Assembly (NCBI RefSeq): GCF_001428505.1
Contig: NZ_LMHU01000007.1
Location: forward strand, 372,133-436,132
From: Terrabacter sp. Root181
Lineage (GTDB): Bacteria > Actinomycetota > Actinomycetes > Actinomycetales > Dermatophilaceae
Direction: 5' to 3'
DNA length: 64,000 nucleotides
In this document: positions 46,252-55,241 of the stretch, in pieces
Layout: every line of letters starts with the position of its first letter
Position numbering within the stretch: the first letter of the stretch is position 1
Position numbers and translations under genes: made by a program
Notes under the pieces: model-generated
Told to the model about the DNA's origin: nothing
The model's database searches: none
Seen by the model: the letters and a program-made list of their open reading frames with translations, nothing else

Positions 46252-47856
46252 ATGACCGAGCCCACCGGGTCCACCGGGTCCACCGGACCCACATCCGGGG
46301 CGAGCCAGCCCTACACCTACCCGACGCCCGCAGGGGCACCCGAGACCCTACCCGGCGAGGTCGGCCTCTCCGACGACCCGCAGCCGCCGGCCTCCGGTGG
46401 CCGCAAGCGGACGGGCCTGCTCGTCGGTGGCGTCGTCACCGCCCTCGTCCTCGGTGGCGCCGGTGCGTTCGCCTTCCAGACGCTGAGCGGCGGTGGCTCC
46501 CAGCCGGCCGACGTGCTCCCGGGCGACGCGTACGCCTACCTCCGTCTCGACATCGACCCCTCGGCCGGCCAGAAGATCGCGGCCGTGCGCTTCCTGGGAA
46601 AGCTGCCCCAGGTCAAGGACACGCTCGGCAGCGACGACCCGCGCAAGAGGCTGTGGGAGCTCGCCTCGAAGGACGCGAGCAGCGACTGCGTCGCGAAGTT
46701 CAGCTACGACAACGACATCGCGCCGTGGCTCGGCGACCGCGTCGGTGCCGCGATCCGGCCCGGTGGCACGGCGGACGCCCCCAACGTCGCCATCGCGATC
46801 CAGGTCAAGGAGGAGTCCGCGGCCAAGGACACCCTGACCAAGCTCTTCGCGTGCGACAAGGGCGGCTCCGACACCGAGCTGCGGATGACGGACGGCTACG
46901 CCATCATCACGCCGACGGGCGTCGGTGACGCCACACTCGCGGCGGCGCAGAAGGGCACACTGGCGCAGAACGCCGCCTTCACCGGCGACATGGGTGCGCT
47001 CGGCGAGCAGGGAGTCATGTCGGCGTGGTTCGACATGGGCACGGGCCTCAAGGAGATCCAGAAGCTCAGCGGCGGCACCACGGGCGTGGACACCAGCGCC
47101 CTGGCCTCGGCCAAGGGTCGTTTCGCGACCGCCCTGCGGTTCGACGCCGACTACGTCGAGATGGCCGGGGTCGTGCGCGGCGCCGACGCGACGACGTCGG
47201 CCAAGGGCGACGGCAGCGAGGTGGCCTCGCTGCCGGCCAACACGATGGCCGCCCTCAGCATCTCCGGTGCCGACCGGATGCTCGACTCGGCCTGGCCCCA
47301 GCTGAAGAAGCAGGTCGAGAGCCTGGCCGCCTCCGGCGGTGGGTCCGACCCGATCGGCGAGGTCGAGCAGCAGCTCGGTCTCAAGCTGCCCGACGACCTC
47401 AAGGTGCTCCTCGGCCGGTCCTTCACCCTGGCGATGCCAGAGCAGGACCTGAAGTCCGACGTGCCCGTCCTCGGGGCCAAGGTCGTCTCGAGCGACGCCA
47501 AGCGCGCCGACGAGCTCGTCGGTCGTCTCATGGAGTCGGCCGGCGTGGGCAGCGACGTGCTGACCCACAAGGTCGAGGGCGACAAGGTCTTCGTGGCCAC
47601 GACGCCCGACTACGCCGACGACCTCAAGTCGGGCGGCAGGCTCGGCGACGGCGACACGTTCAAGCTCGCCGTCGGTGACGTCAGCAACGCCACCGCGACG
47701 CTCTTCGTCGACCTCGACAAGGTCGACGCCATCGTCAAGGGCGACGTGCACGGCGAGGCCAAGTCGTTCCTCGAGTCGCTGCGTGCCGTCGGCTTCACCG
47801 CCACCAACACCGGCAACGGTGAGGGCTCGTTCACGCTGCGCGTGCTGGGCGACTGA
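46252..47856 (+). CDS. DUF3352 membrane-anchored protein
   Basis: A 534-residue protein: a Pro/Thr/Gly-rich cytoplasmic N-terminus with repeats of Thr-Gly-Ser (encoded by 9-base repeats at 46261-46287), a basic stretch GGRKR, one membrane helix at 54-76, then a large extracellular domain of the DUF3352 family beginning VLPGDAYAYLRLDIDPSAGQK. The family is widespread in actinobacteria and unassigned. GGGGAAG precedes the ATG at 46252, a good ribosome site. It is monocistronic, with its own terminator. Confidence 0.9.
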   Translation: MTEPTGSTGSTGPTSGASQPYTYPTPAGAPETLPGEVGLSDDPQPPASGGRKRTGLLVGGVVTALVLGGAGAFAFQTLSGGGSQPADVLPGDAYAYLRLDIDPSAGQKIAAVRFLGKLPQVKDTLGSDDPRKRLWELASKDASSDCVAKFSYDNDIAPWLGDRVGAAIRPGGTADAPNVAIAIQVKEESAAKDTLTKLFACDKGGSDTELRMTDGYAIITPTGVGDATLAAAQKGTLAQNAAFTGDMGALGEQGVMSAWFDMGTGLKEIQKLSGGTTGVDTSALASAKGRFATALRFDADYVEMAGVVRGADATTSAKGDGSEVASLPANTMAALSISGADRMLDSAWPQLKKQVESLAASGGGSDPIGEVEQQLGLKLPDDLKVLLGRSFTLAMPEQDLKSDVPVLGAKVVSSDAKRADELVGRLMESAGVGSDVLTHKVEGDKVFVATTPDYADDLKSGGRLGDGDTFKLAVGDVSNATATLFVDLDKVDAIVKGDVHGEAKSFLESLRAVGFTATNTGNGEGSFTLRVLGD

Positions 47857-47872
47857 CACCGTCTGAAACGCA

Positions 47873-47902
47873 CGAAGGGCCCCGCTCCGGCGGGGCCCTT
47901 CG
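47873..47902. terminator. Terminator after the DUF3352 gene
   Basis: CGAAGGGCCCCGC and GCGGGGCCCTTCG form a perfect 13-base stem with loop TCCG, between convergent genes. Confidence 0.9.
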
Positions 47903-47930
47903 TCGGCGGATGGGACGTGGTCGGCTGCGG

Positions 47931-49037
47931 TCAGCCGTGGTCGACGAACCCGCTGATCCCGAGACCACCAGTCAACGGAACCCGGATCTCGTTGCCGGAG
48001 TAGGCGATTCCACCGATGACGGGTGATCTGACCGACCACCAGGCTGCGTCGAGGTCGCTCACCTCCGTGGTCGGCTCGGCGGCCACGAGTGCCGCCGCGG
48101 CGCCGACCCCGACGTGGCTCTCCATCATCGAGCCGACGATGGTGCGCAGGCCGACCTCGTGGGCACGGCGCAGCATGTCGCGGCCCACGGCGAGCGAGCC
48201 GCACTTGGCGAGCTTGACGTTGACGAGGTCCGCCGCTCCGAGGCGGATGATCCGCTCGAGGTCGAACGGGCCGTAGCACGACTCGTCGGCCATGACCGGG
48301 AGCCCGACGCGCTCGCGCACCCATGCGAGGCCCTCGACGTCGTCGGCCACGACGGGCTGCTCGACGAACTCCACCCCGAGGTCGGCGACCTCGAGCGCAC
48401 GGATGACCTGGACGGCCTCCTCGCGCGTCCAGCCCTGGTTGGCGTCGAGCCGGATGGCGACGTCGGGTCCGACGGCATCGCGGACGGAGGCGACGCGCTG
48501 CACGTCGGTGCTCGCGTCGGTGCCGACCTTCATCTTCAGGGTGCGGAAGCCGTCGGCCACCCGCGCGCGGGCCGTGTCGGCGAGGGCGTCGGCGGCACCT
48601 GCCGAGAGGGTGACATCGGTCGTCAGCACCTCGCGTATGCCGTCCGGCCGTGCGGAGAGCAGCGCAGCGACCGAGGTGCCCTCCGCCTGGGCGACGAGGT
48701 CGTGCAGAGCCGCGTCGACCGCCGCCTTGGCGCCGAAGTTGCGGGCCACGCTCCGCTGGACGAGGGCAGCTGCAGCGGCGAGGTCGTCACGGTCGTCGAG
48801 CCGGTGGCCCGCGACGGCCGGGGCGAGCATCGTCTCGATGCAGGCGGTCGCGCTCGCCAGCGACTCCCCCGTCACCTGCCACACCTGCGGCGCCTCGCCC
48901 CAGCCCGTGCGACCGTCGCTGTCGGTGATGGTGACGACGACGGTGTCGGTGGTCTCGGTGCGGCGCAGGGCCGTGACGAACGGCGTGTGGAGCGGCACGG
49001 ACGAGGTCGTCGTGGTGACCTGCTCGACCACGGTCAT
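47931..49037 (-). CDS. Dipeptide epimerase, enolase superfamily (L-Ala-D/L-Glu type)
   Basis: A 368-residue enolase-superfamily enzyme. The KxK motif (Lys168, Lys170 in TLKMKVG), metal ligands Asp198, Glu226 and Asp251 (RLDANQ, EFVEQP, MADES) and the second lysine motif NVKLAKCG (Lys275/278) are in place. The C-terminal DLD at 328-330 is the signature by which dipeptide epimerases bind the substrate's amino group, supporting an L-Ala-D/L-Glu-type specificity as in muropeptide recycling. Its ATG overlaps the stop of the serine hydrolase gene upstream. Confidence 0.92.
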   Translation of the reverse strand: MTVVEQVTTTTSSVPLHTPFVTALRRTETTDTVVVTITDSDGRTGWGEAPQVWQVTGESLASATACIETMLAPAVAGHRLDDRDDLAAAAALVQRSVARNFGAKAAVDAALHDLVAQAEGTSVAALLSARPDGIREVLTTDVTLSAGAADALADTARARVADGFRTLKMKVGTDASTDVQRVASVRDAVGPDVAIRLDANQGWTREEAVQVIRALEVADLGVEFVEQPVVADDVEGLAWVRERVGLPVMADESCYGPFDLERIIRLGAADLVNVKLAKCGSLAVGRDMLRRAHEVGLRTIVGSMMESHVGVGAAAALVAAEPTTEVSDLDAAWWSVRSPVIGGIAYSGNEIRVPLTGGLGISGFVDHG

Positions 49038-49915
49038 GCTCGTTCCTCCTCGGTCGGGTGCTCGGCCCGCCAGACCTCTCGGGCGATGCCGGCGACGTAG
49101 ACGGCGGCCTCGGTCTCGTCGAGGTCGATCGTCGTGCAGACGGCGAGGACGAAGGCCTCCTCCCCCTCGGGCCGCACGAGGGCGACGTCGTGCGAGACGC
49201 CCGGGATCCAGCCCGACTTGCTCGCCGTCGCGGTGCCCGGCGGCAGGCCTGCGGGCACCTGGTCGACGTGCGTCTGACGGGCCAGCAGCTCCTCGACGGG
49301 GGCGAGCACCGCTTCACCGCCGAGAGCCGGATCGCGGCGGCCGACGGCGGCCATGACGAGCCCGAGGTCGGTCGCGGTCACGGTGTTGGTGATGCCCGCC
49401 GCCCGGGCCGCGGCGTCCTCGATGCCGCGTCCGACGACGGTGGCCGGTGAGCAGCCGACGATGCGCAGCACCTCGGCGACCTCGGCCAGGCCGACGACGT
49501 CGACGAGCAGGTTGGTGGCGATGTTGCTCGAATGGGTGATGGCCTGCTCGGCGAGCTCGCGCAGCGTGCGGGTGCCGCCCACCGCGGACCACGTGGACGG
49601 GTCCTGGTCATCCGACTCGTCGAGGTCGAACGGGGAGCCGTCGAGCACGGAGGCGAACCTGCCGGTGACCGTGACGGGCGCGTCGAGGTCGAGCTCGCCG
49701 CGCACCACGCGTCGGAAGGCCGCGATGACGAGCGGGAGCTTCATGGTGGATGCCGCGTAGTGGGCAGCGAGCGCGTCGTGCTCGTAGCGGGGCCGGCCGT
49801 CGAGGTCGCCCAGCCACACCGACACCGCGGTAGGCGGGGTCGAGGAGCCGGAGTCCTCAGGGGCGGCGACGGCCCGGTCGAGACGCGAGTCGAGGTCCGA
49901 GAAGGGGCTGGCCAC
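49034..49915 (-). CDS. Class-A-beta-lactamase-like serine hydrolase, cytosolic
   Basis: A 293-residue penicillin-recognising-fold hydrolase. The SxxK motif is Ser56-Thr-Met-Lys59, the SxN motif Ser129-Ser-Asn131, and the KTG motif is Lys233-Ser-Gly235. The omega-loop ExxLN that carries the deacylating Glu166 of true beta-lactamases is not visible; the corresponding stretch is GRGIEDAAARAAG. No signal peptide is present. It is more likely a peptidase or esterase working on peptides than a resistance enzyme. Coupling by ATGA to the dipeptide epimerase supports a shared peptide-recycling role, which is inference. Confidence 0.85.
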   Translation of the reverse strand: MASPFSDLDSRLDRAVAAPEDSGSSTPPTAVSVWLGDLDGRPRYEHDALAAHYAASTMKLPLVIAAFRRVVRGELDLDAPVTVTGRFASVLDGSPFDLDESDDQDPSTWSAVGGTRTLRELAEQAITHSSNIATNLLVDVVGLAEVAEVLRIVGCSPATVVGRGIEDAAARAAGITNTVTATDLGLVMAAVGRRDPALGGEAVLAPVEELLARQTHVDQVPAGLPPGTATASKSGWIPGVSHDVALVRPEGEEAFVLAVCTTIDLDETEAAVYVAGIAREVWRAEHPTEEERA

Positions 49916-49932
49916 CCCAGCACGGTAGACGA

Positions 49933-50235
49933 TCAGGCGGCGGAGGCCGACACCACGTCGCTCGTCGGGACGGGCAGCGAGACGGTCGGGGCGAGGCCCT
50001 CGCTCTCGGCCATCCGACTGGACACGTCGATGAGCACCTGCGACAGCGGGAGCGAGAGCGCCCCACAGATCGAGGCGAGCAGCTCGGACGAGGCCTCCTT
50101 CTCGCCGCGCTCGACCTCGCTGAGGTAGCCGAGGGAGACCGACGCCGTCGCCGAGACCTCGCGGAGGGTGCGGCCCTGGGCGCGCCGGCGCTCACGGAGG
50201 ACGTCACCGAGCTCGCGTCGCAACAGTGTCGTCAT
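49933..50235 (-). CDS. clgR: Transcriptional activator ClgR (XRE family)
   Basis: A 100-residue regulator with one XRE helix-turn-helix: [20 protein letters not shown] and [20 protein letters not shown] are almost identical to characterised ClgR proteins, which activate clp protease and other proteolysis and envelope-stress genes and are themselves degraded by Clp. The C-terminus is short and ends VVSASAA, a hydrophobic end that resembles a ClpP-dependent degron. The location after pgsA and cinA is the classical one. Confidence 0.92.
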   Translation of the reverse strand: MTTLLRRELGDVLRERRRAQGRTLREVSATASVSLGYLSEVERGEKEASSELLASICGALSLPLSQVLIDVSSRMAESEGLAPTVSLPVPTSDVVSASAA

Positions 50236-50246
50236 GCCGTCCTCCT

Positions 50247-50831
50247 TCAGGTCGCTGGTGTCGTGCGTTCGGGGGCGGACCCACCGTCGGGGTGACCCGA
50301 CAGCCCTACCGTACCCCGAGGGTCCCACGGCGGCGCAGGTGTTTGGCGCGTGGCGCCGGTCTCCTCCACCGCGAGCCGGAGCACCGCGTCGACGGTCGCC
50401 GACCGGATCTCGGCCCTGGTCCCGTTCAACTCCAGGGCACGCGTCACTGTTCCCGACGGCCCCGCCACGGCCACGTGGACCGTGCCCGCGGGCTTGCCCT
50501 CGGACGGCCCCGGCCCGGCCACACCGGTCGTCGCGAGGGCCCACGTGGATCCGAGCCGACGGCGTACGCCCTCGGCCATCGAGGCGGCCACGGCGGGGTC
50601 GACCGTGCCCACGCGGGCCACGAGGTCGGCGGGGACGTCGAGCAGCGCCGTCTTGACCTCGGCGGCATACGCCACGACCCCACCGAGGAGCACCGCGGAG
50701 GCTCCGGGGGTGTCGGCCACCGTGGCGGCGACGAGGCCGGCCGTCAGCGACTCCGCGCAGGCGAGGGTCTCGTGGGCCTCGGTCAGGATGGCCACGAGCC
50801 GCGCCCCGGGCGCCGCGGTGACGTCGTCCAC
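50247..50831 (-). CDS. CinA C-terminal-domain protein (nicotinamide-nucleotide amidase type)
   Basis: A 194-residue PncC/CinA-C domain with [25 protein letters not shown] (catalytic Ser region), [17 protein letters not shown] and [21 protein letters not shown]. These enzymes deamidate NMN to NaMN in pyridine nucleotide salvage. The GTG start at 50831 lies 1 base from the pgsA stop. The last 25 residues are extra. In many actinobacteria this stand-alone CinA domain sits between pgsA and clgR, as here. Confidence 0.93.
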   Translation of the reverse strand: MDDVTAAPGARLVAILTEAHETLACAESLTAGLVAATVADTPGASAVLLGGVVAYAAEVKTALLDVPADLVARVGTVDPAVAASMAEGVRRRLGSTWALATTGVAGPGPSEGKPAGTVHVAVAGPSGTVTRALELNGTRAEIRSATVDAVLRLAVEETGATRQTPAPPWDPRGTVGLSGHPDGGSAPERTTPAT

Positions 50832-50832
50832 G

Positions 50833-51552
50833 TCAGTCCCGCTTCGCCGTCCGCTCGGGGGGTGCGGCGTCGCCGGACGAGCTGCCCGGCGTCGTTGACC
50901 TCGCGTCACGGGCGGCGGCACGCGCTGCCCGCCGCGTGAGCGTGCGTTCGCTCGTCTCGCGCAGTCGCGCGGCCTTGAAGACGTAGTCGATGCCGCTGAG
51001 GACCGTCATGACGAGGGCCGCCCCGAGCACGACGTAGGCCGCCAGCAGCCAGGCGTCGCCGAACGGGAGCACCCAGAGCGGGAAGGTCAGGGCGCCGAGC
51101 GACAACGTCTGGAGCATCGTCTTGAGCTTGCCGCCCCGGCCTGCCGGCATGACCCCGTGCCGGATCACGACGAAACGCAGGACGGTGATGCCGATCTCGC
51201 GGACGAGGATGACGACGGTCACCCACCACCAGACGACGCCGAGGAGCGACAGCCCGATGAAGGCCGTGCCCGTCAGCGCCTTGTCGGCGATGGGGTCGGC
51301 GACCTTGCCGAAGTTCGTGATCTCACCGCGCCGGCGCGCGATCTTGCCGTCGACGCCATCGGTGACGGCCGCGAGCGCGAAGACCACCCAGGCCCAGAAG
51401 CGCCACCAGGGCTCGTTGCCGCCGTCCTGGAAGAGCAGCACGGCATAGACGGGCACGAGCAGGAAGCGCAGGACCGTCAGGGCGTTGGGCAGGTTCCAGT
51501 CGGTCGGTCGGGGCGCCGGCCCCTCCCCCCGGTGGAACGTCTGTGGCGTCAT
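50833..51552 (-). CDS. pgsA: CDP-diacylglycerol-glycerol-3-phosphate 3-phosphatidyltransferase
   Basis: A 239-residue integral membrane CDP-alcohol phosphotransferase for phosphatidylglycerol synthesis. The family motif DGxxAR...GxxxDxxxD is complete: Asp65, Asp68, Asp86 and Asp90 in [19 protein letters not shown] and VADPIAD. About six hydrophobic helices are present. The C-terminal 40 residues are a basic, Arg/Ala-rich cytoplasmic tail. Its ATG overlaps the rimO stop. A phosphatidylinositol-phosphate synthase is the main alternative, but gene context favours PgsA. Confidence 0.93.
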   Translation of the reverse strand: MTPQTFHRGEGPAPRPTDWNLPNALTVLRFLLVPVYAVLLFQDGGNEPWWRFWAWVVFALAAVTDGVDGKIARRRGEITNFGKVADPIADKALTGTAFIGLSLLGVVWWWVTVVILVREIGITVLRFVVIRHGVMPAGRGGKLKTMLQTLSLGALTFPLWVLPFGDAWLLAAYVVLGAALVMTVLSGIDYVFKAARLRETSERTLTRRAARAAARDARSTTPGSSSGDAAPPERTAKRD

Positions 51553-53012
51553 CGCGGCTCCGCGACGAGGTCGATCCCCTCGGTGCCGACGACGACGGCC
51601 GGCACGAGGTCGCCGACCTGAGGGGCCGGAGCGCCCTCGGGGACGTGCACGATGGTGACTCCGTCGACGTCGGGGCCCTGGAAGTCGGCCCGCCCGATGA
51701 CGGTGCCCTCCTCATCGTCGATCTCCTCGACGAGGACGAGGACCCGCTCGCCCACGCGCTCCTCGGCGCGCTGGGCGTTGAGCTCCTCGACGAGACGGGT
51801 GAAGCGGTCGAGGCGCTCGGCGACGACCTCGGGAGCCAGCTTTCCGGCATACCCCTCGGCCTCGGTGCCGTCCTCGTCGGAGTAGCCGAAGACGCCGACG
51901 ACGTCGAGCCGCGCCTCGGTGAGGAACGCCTCGAGCTCGTCGAGGTCGGCAACGGTCTCGCCGGGGAAGCCGACGATGACGTTGCAGCGGATGCCGGCCT
52001 CTGGTGCGTCGGCGCGCACCCGCGCCAGCAGGTCGAGGAAGGCCTCGCGCGAGCCGAAGCGGCGCATCGAGCGCAGCAGCGGCTCGGACGCGTGCTGGAA
52101 GGAGATGTCGTAGTAGGGCACGACACCGGGGGTGTCGGCCATGGCACGCAGCAGACCCGGGCGGATCTCGGCCGGCTGGAGGTAGGAGACGCGCACGCGT
52201 TCGATGCCCTCGATCGCGGTCAGCTCCGGGAGCAGCTTCTCGAGCAGCGCGAGGTCGCCGAGGTCCTTGCCGTAGCTCGTGGAGTTCTCGGAGACGAGGA
52301 AGAGCTCCTTGACGCCCTGCTCGGCGAGCCAGCGGCCCTCGGCGACGACGTCGGCGGGGCGCCGGGAGAGGAAGGCCCCCCGGAACATCGGGATGGCGCA
52401 GAACGAGCAGCGCCGGTCACAGCCAGAGGCGATCTTGAGCGGAGCCCACGGACGCCCGTCCAGACGGGCCCGGATGACCCGCGGGCCGGACGCGGGGGTC
52501 GGCACGTCGACGTCGGTCGCGTCGCCGTGGCCCGGCAGCGCGACGGACAGGGAGCCCTGCTGGCGCTCGACCGGGGTCAGTGGGAGCAGCGTGCGGCGGT
52601 CGCCGGGCGTGTGGCTCTCGACGTGGCCGCCCGCGAGGATCGTCTGCAGGTGCGCGCTCATGTCGCGGTAGGAGTCGAAGCCGAGCACGGCGTCGGCCTC
52701 GGGCAGCTGGTCGGCGAGCTCCTTGCCGTAGCGCTCGGCCAGGCAGCCGACGGCGACGACCTTCTGCGTGCGACCGCCGTCGCCCTTGAGGTCGGAGGCC
52801 TCGAGCAGGGCGTCGATGGAGTCCTTCTTGGCCTGCTCGACGAAGCCGCACGTGTTGACGACGGCGACGTCGGCCTCGGCCGCGTCGTCGACGAGACGCC
52901 AGCCCTCCGCGAGCAGCCGACCGGCCAGCTCCTCGGAGTCGACCTCGTTGCGCGTGCACCCGAGGGTGACGAGTGCGACGCTCTTGTCGGCGCTCGGGTG
53001 GGGAGGGGTCAT
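51549..53012 (-). CDS. rimO: Ribosomal protein S12 methylthiotransferase RimO
   Basis: A 487-residue radical SAM methylthiotransferase. The first cluster is held by Cys19, Cys55 and Cys90; the radical SAM cluster by Cys198, Cys202 and Cys205 (GCDRRCSFC). A C-terminal TRAM domain follows. RimO adds a methylthio group to an Asp of ribosomal protein S12; the [11 protein letters not shown] start and [14 protein letters not shown] distinguish it from MiaB, which is also in this window. It starts the rimO-pgsA-cinA-clgR run. Confidence 0.96.
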   Translation of the reverse strand: MTPPHPSADKSVALVTLGCTRNEVDSEELAGRLLAEGWRLVDDAAEADVAVVNTCGFVEQAKKDSIDALLEASDLKGDGGRTQKVVAVGCLAERYGKELADQLPEADAVLGFDSYRDMSAHLQTILAGGHVESHTPGDRRTLLPLTPVERQQGSLSVALPGHGDATDVDVPTPASGPRVIRARLDGRPWAPLKIASGCDRRCSFCAIPMFRGAFLSRRPADVVAEGRWLAEQGVKELFLVSENSTSYGKDLGDLALLEKLLPELTAIEGIERVRVSYLQPAEIRPGLLRAMADTPGVVPYYDISFQHASEPLLRSMRRFGSREAFLDLLARVRADAPEAGIRCNVIVGFPGETVADLDELEAFLTEARLDVVGVFGYSDEDGTEAEGYAGKLAPEVVAERLDRFTRLVEELNAQRAEERVGERVLVLVEEIDDEEGTVIGRADFQGPDVDGVTIVHVPEGAPAPQVGDLVPAVVVGTEGIDLVAEPR

Positions 53013-53040
53013 GCGTCCACTCTAGATGCCGGGGTGTTCA

Positions 53041-54261
53041 ATGGCCGACATGCTCGGAACCGCCCCCCACGGCCACGACGACCTCCTCACGCGGGCGCGC
53101 GAGCTGCTCCGCGAGCACCCGCTCGTCGACGGGCACAACGACCTCCCGTGGGAGGCCCGGGAGCAGACCGGCTACGACTTCGATGCCCTCGACATCGCCC
53201 AGCGCCTCACGACGACCCAGACCGACCTGCCGCGCCTGGCCGAGGGCGGGGTCGGCGCGCAGTTCTGGTCGGTCTTCGTGCCGAGCACCCTCCAGGGCGA
53301 CTCCGCCGTCACCGCGACGCTGGAGCAGGTCGACGGCGTCCACCGGATGATCGGGACGTATGCCGACCGGCTGGCACTCGCGCGCACCGCCGACGAGGTC
53401 GAGGCCGCCCGCGCGTCGGGCCGTGTGGCCTCGCTCCTCGGCGCCGAGGGCGGCCACTCGATCGGCTGCTCGCTCGGCACCCTCCGGCTCCTGCACGTGC
53501 TCGGGGTGCGCTACCTGACCCTGACGCACAACGACAACACGCCGTGGGCCGACTCGGCGACCGACGTGCCCGTCGTCGGTGGGCTCAGCGAGTTCGGCCG
53601 CGAGGTCGTCCGCGAGATGAACCGACTCGGGATGATGGTCGACCTCAGCCACGTCGCCGCCACGACGATGCGCGCCGCCCTCGAGACGGCCGACGCACCG
53701 GTCATCTTCAGCCACTCCTCGGCCCTGGCCCTGTGCGACACCCCCCGCAACGTGCCCGACGACGTGCTCGCCGAGCTGCCCGCCAACGGCGGCGTGTGCA
53801 TGGTGACCTTCGTGCCCGAGTTCGTCTCGCCCGCGACCGCGGCCTGGCGCGTCGAGGCGGCCGAGGCAGCCGCCGAGGTCGGGGTGGAGGCCCGCGACTG
53901 GGAGGCGTTCGGCCGGTTCGCCGCCACCTGGCAGCGCGAGCACCCGAAGCCCGACGCGACGATCGAGCAGGTCGTCGCCCACCTCGAGCACGTGCGCGAG
54001 GTCGCCGGCATCGACCACATCGGCATCGGCGGCGACTACGACGGCACCGACACCTTCCCCGTCGGGCTCGAGGACGTCAGCGGCTACCCGCGGCTCGTCG
54101 CCGCGCTGCTCGACCGGTCGTGGTCCGAGGCCGACGTCGCGCGGCTCGTCCGCGGCAACACCCTCCGCGTCATGCGCGACGTCGAGGCCGTGGCCCGCGA
54201 CCTGCAGGCCACCCGGGCCCCGAGCCTGAGGACGTTCGCCGAGCTCGACGGCCACGCCTGA
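53041..54261 (+). CDS. Dipeptidase, membrane dipeptidase family M19
   Basis: A 406-residue zinc peptidase of the renal dipeptidase family. HxD is His32-x-Asp34 ([12 protein letters not shown]); other metal and substrate residues fall in [28 protein letters not shown] and FSHSSA, and GIGGDYDGT is the conserved end motif. M19 enzymes hydrolyse dipeptides, including D-residue ones. No signal peptide, so it is cytosolic, like the nearby dipeptide epimerase. The ATG at 53041 is chosen over one five codons upstream. The gene is single and convergent with the channel gene. Confidence 0.95.
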   Translation: MADMLGTAPHGHDDLLTRARELLREHPLVDGHNDLPWEAREQTGYDFDALDIAQRLTTTQTDLPRLAEGGVGAQFWSVFVPSTLQGDSAVTATLEQVDGVHRMIGTYADRLALARTADEVEAARASGRVASLLGAEGGHSIGCSLGTLRLLHVLGVRYLTLTHNDNTPWADSATDVPVVGGLSEFGREVVREMNRLGMMVDLSHVAATTMRAALETADAPVIFSHSSALALCDTPRNVPDDVLAELPANGGVCMVTFVPEFVSPATAAWRVEAAEAAAEVGVEARDWEAFGRFAATWQREHPKPDATIEQVVAHLEHVREVAGIDHIGIGGDYDGTDTFPVGLEDVSGYPRLVAALLDRSWSEADVARLVRGNTLRVMRDVEAVARDLQATRAPSLRTFAELDGHA

Positions 54262-54306
54262 GCGTCACCCGGCCACACGGCATACGCCCTCGGTGGGCGA
54301 GCCGGC

Positions 54307-55053
54307 CTACTGGCGGAAGCGGGCGATGGTGAGGCCGACGAGGCGGGCGACGACGAGCGCGACGTAGAGCATGCCCGCAATCTGCTGGAGCAGCACGAAC
54401 GACCGCGCGTGCGGGGTCACCGCGTAGATGTCGGACAGACCCGTCGAGGTCATCGTCGTGATCGACAGGTAGAGCAGCTCGTACCAGGTGCGCACGCCCG
54501 GGAGCGTCTCGCCGTAGATGGTGAACGAGTTCGGCCAGAGGAACTGCACGGCGACGTAGAGATAGGCGAAGCCCCACGCCACCACGGTGAACGTGGCCCC
54601 GGTCGCATAGAGCTCGTCGCGGGTCACCCAGTTGTCGGCGAACATGTACCGCAGCAGCCCGTAGCCCGTGTAGAAGTAGAAGACCGCGTGCAGCAGGGCG
54701 CTCCAGAAGGCGATCGGGTCGTTGTCGGGCCAGAACGCCTCGGCCACGGTGAGCATCACCACCGGTCCGCCCAGCACGACGGCCACCCACGTCAGGGCGG
54801 GGGTCGCCCGCACCGCACGCACGGCGAGGAAGAGCACGAGCAGGCCGATGAGGCCGAAGATCGCGCGCCCCGCCTCGCGGTAGTCCCCGATCGTGGCCGT
54901 CTCGACGAAGGGGTAGGCCAGCAGCGCACCCAGCTGGGCGAAGAGAAGCAGGGCGCACGGCAGCTCGTTGACCTTGCGACGCAGCTGGTCGATCCGCGAC
55001 GGGGGGCCCGCACGGCGGGGCGATGACGGCCAGAGCTCCAGCGACGCACTCAC
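54307..55053 (-). CDS. Ion-channel protein with two pore helices and unusual filter
   Basis: A 248-residue membrane protein with about six hydrophobic segments (residues 32-50, 65-80, 88-105, 120-140, 150-170 and the final pore pair at 190-245). The end, [21 protein letters not shown] then [16 protein letters not shown], has the pore-loop-plus-inner-helix shape of bacterial two-TM potassium channels, but where TVGYGD should be it reads STGLSD. The gene is divergent from kdpFABCDE and shares its upstream region, including the probable KdpE sites. Potassium or another cation is likely; loss of GYG makes selectivity uncertain. Confidence 0.75.
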   Translation of the reverse strand: MSASLELWPSSPRRAGPPSRIDQLRRKVNELPCALLLFAQLGALLAYPFVETATIGDYREAGRAIFGLIGLLVLFLAVRAVRATPALTWVAVVLGGPVVMLTVAEAFWPDNDPIAFWSALLHAVFYFYTGYGLLRYMFADNWVTRDELYATGATFTVVAWGFAYLYVAVQFLWPNSFTIYGETLPGVRTWYELLYLSITTMTSTGLSDIYAVTPHARSFVLLQQIAGMLYVALVVARLVGLTIARFRQ

Positions 55054-55077
55054 GACTCGGACTCTAGTGGCGGGCCC

Positions 55078-55115
55078 GTCAAGAACGCGTCAAGAGCCGT
55101 CAGCGCGCGGTCAAC
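55078..55115. promoter_or_regulatory. Four phased direct repeats, probable KdpE binding sites
   Basis: GTCAAG (55078), GTCAAG (55089), GTCAGC (55099) and GTCAAC (55110) recur with 11, 10 and 11-base spacing, one helical turn each. OmpR-type regulators such as KdpE bind tandem half-sites phased in this way. They lie 40-77 bases before the kdpF start and also precede the divergent channel gene. Confidence 0.7.
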
Positions 55116-55154
55116 GGCGCCGGCGTGCCCGGCGGGCGACCTTAGGAAGGAGTC

Positions 55155-55241
55155 ATGTTCACCTCCATCCTCCTGCTCGTGGTCGGCGTCGCCGTGCTGG
55201 TCTACCTCGTCCACGTCCTGCTCCACGCGGACCGCTTCTGA
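55155..55241 (+). CDS. kdpF: Potassium-transporting ATPase small subunit KdpF
   Basis: A 28-residue single-helix membrane peptide, [20 protein letters not shown] followed by VLLHADRF, too short for most gene finders. KdpF stabilises the KdpABC complex. A good ribosome site (AGGAAGGAG) precedes the ATG, and the stop overlaps the start of kdpA in TGATG. Confidence 0.92.
   Translation: MFTSILLLVVGVAVLVYLVHVLLHADRF

Noticed and set aside
49034-49915. Antibiotic-resistance beta-lactamase
   Set aside because: No signal peptide, no omega-loop Glu motif, and coupling to a dipeptide epimerase argue against it.
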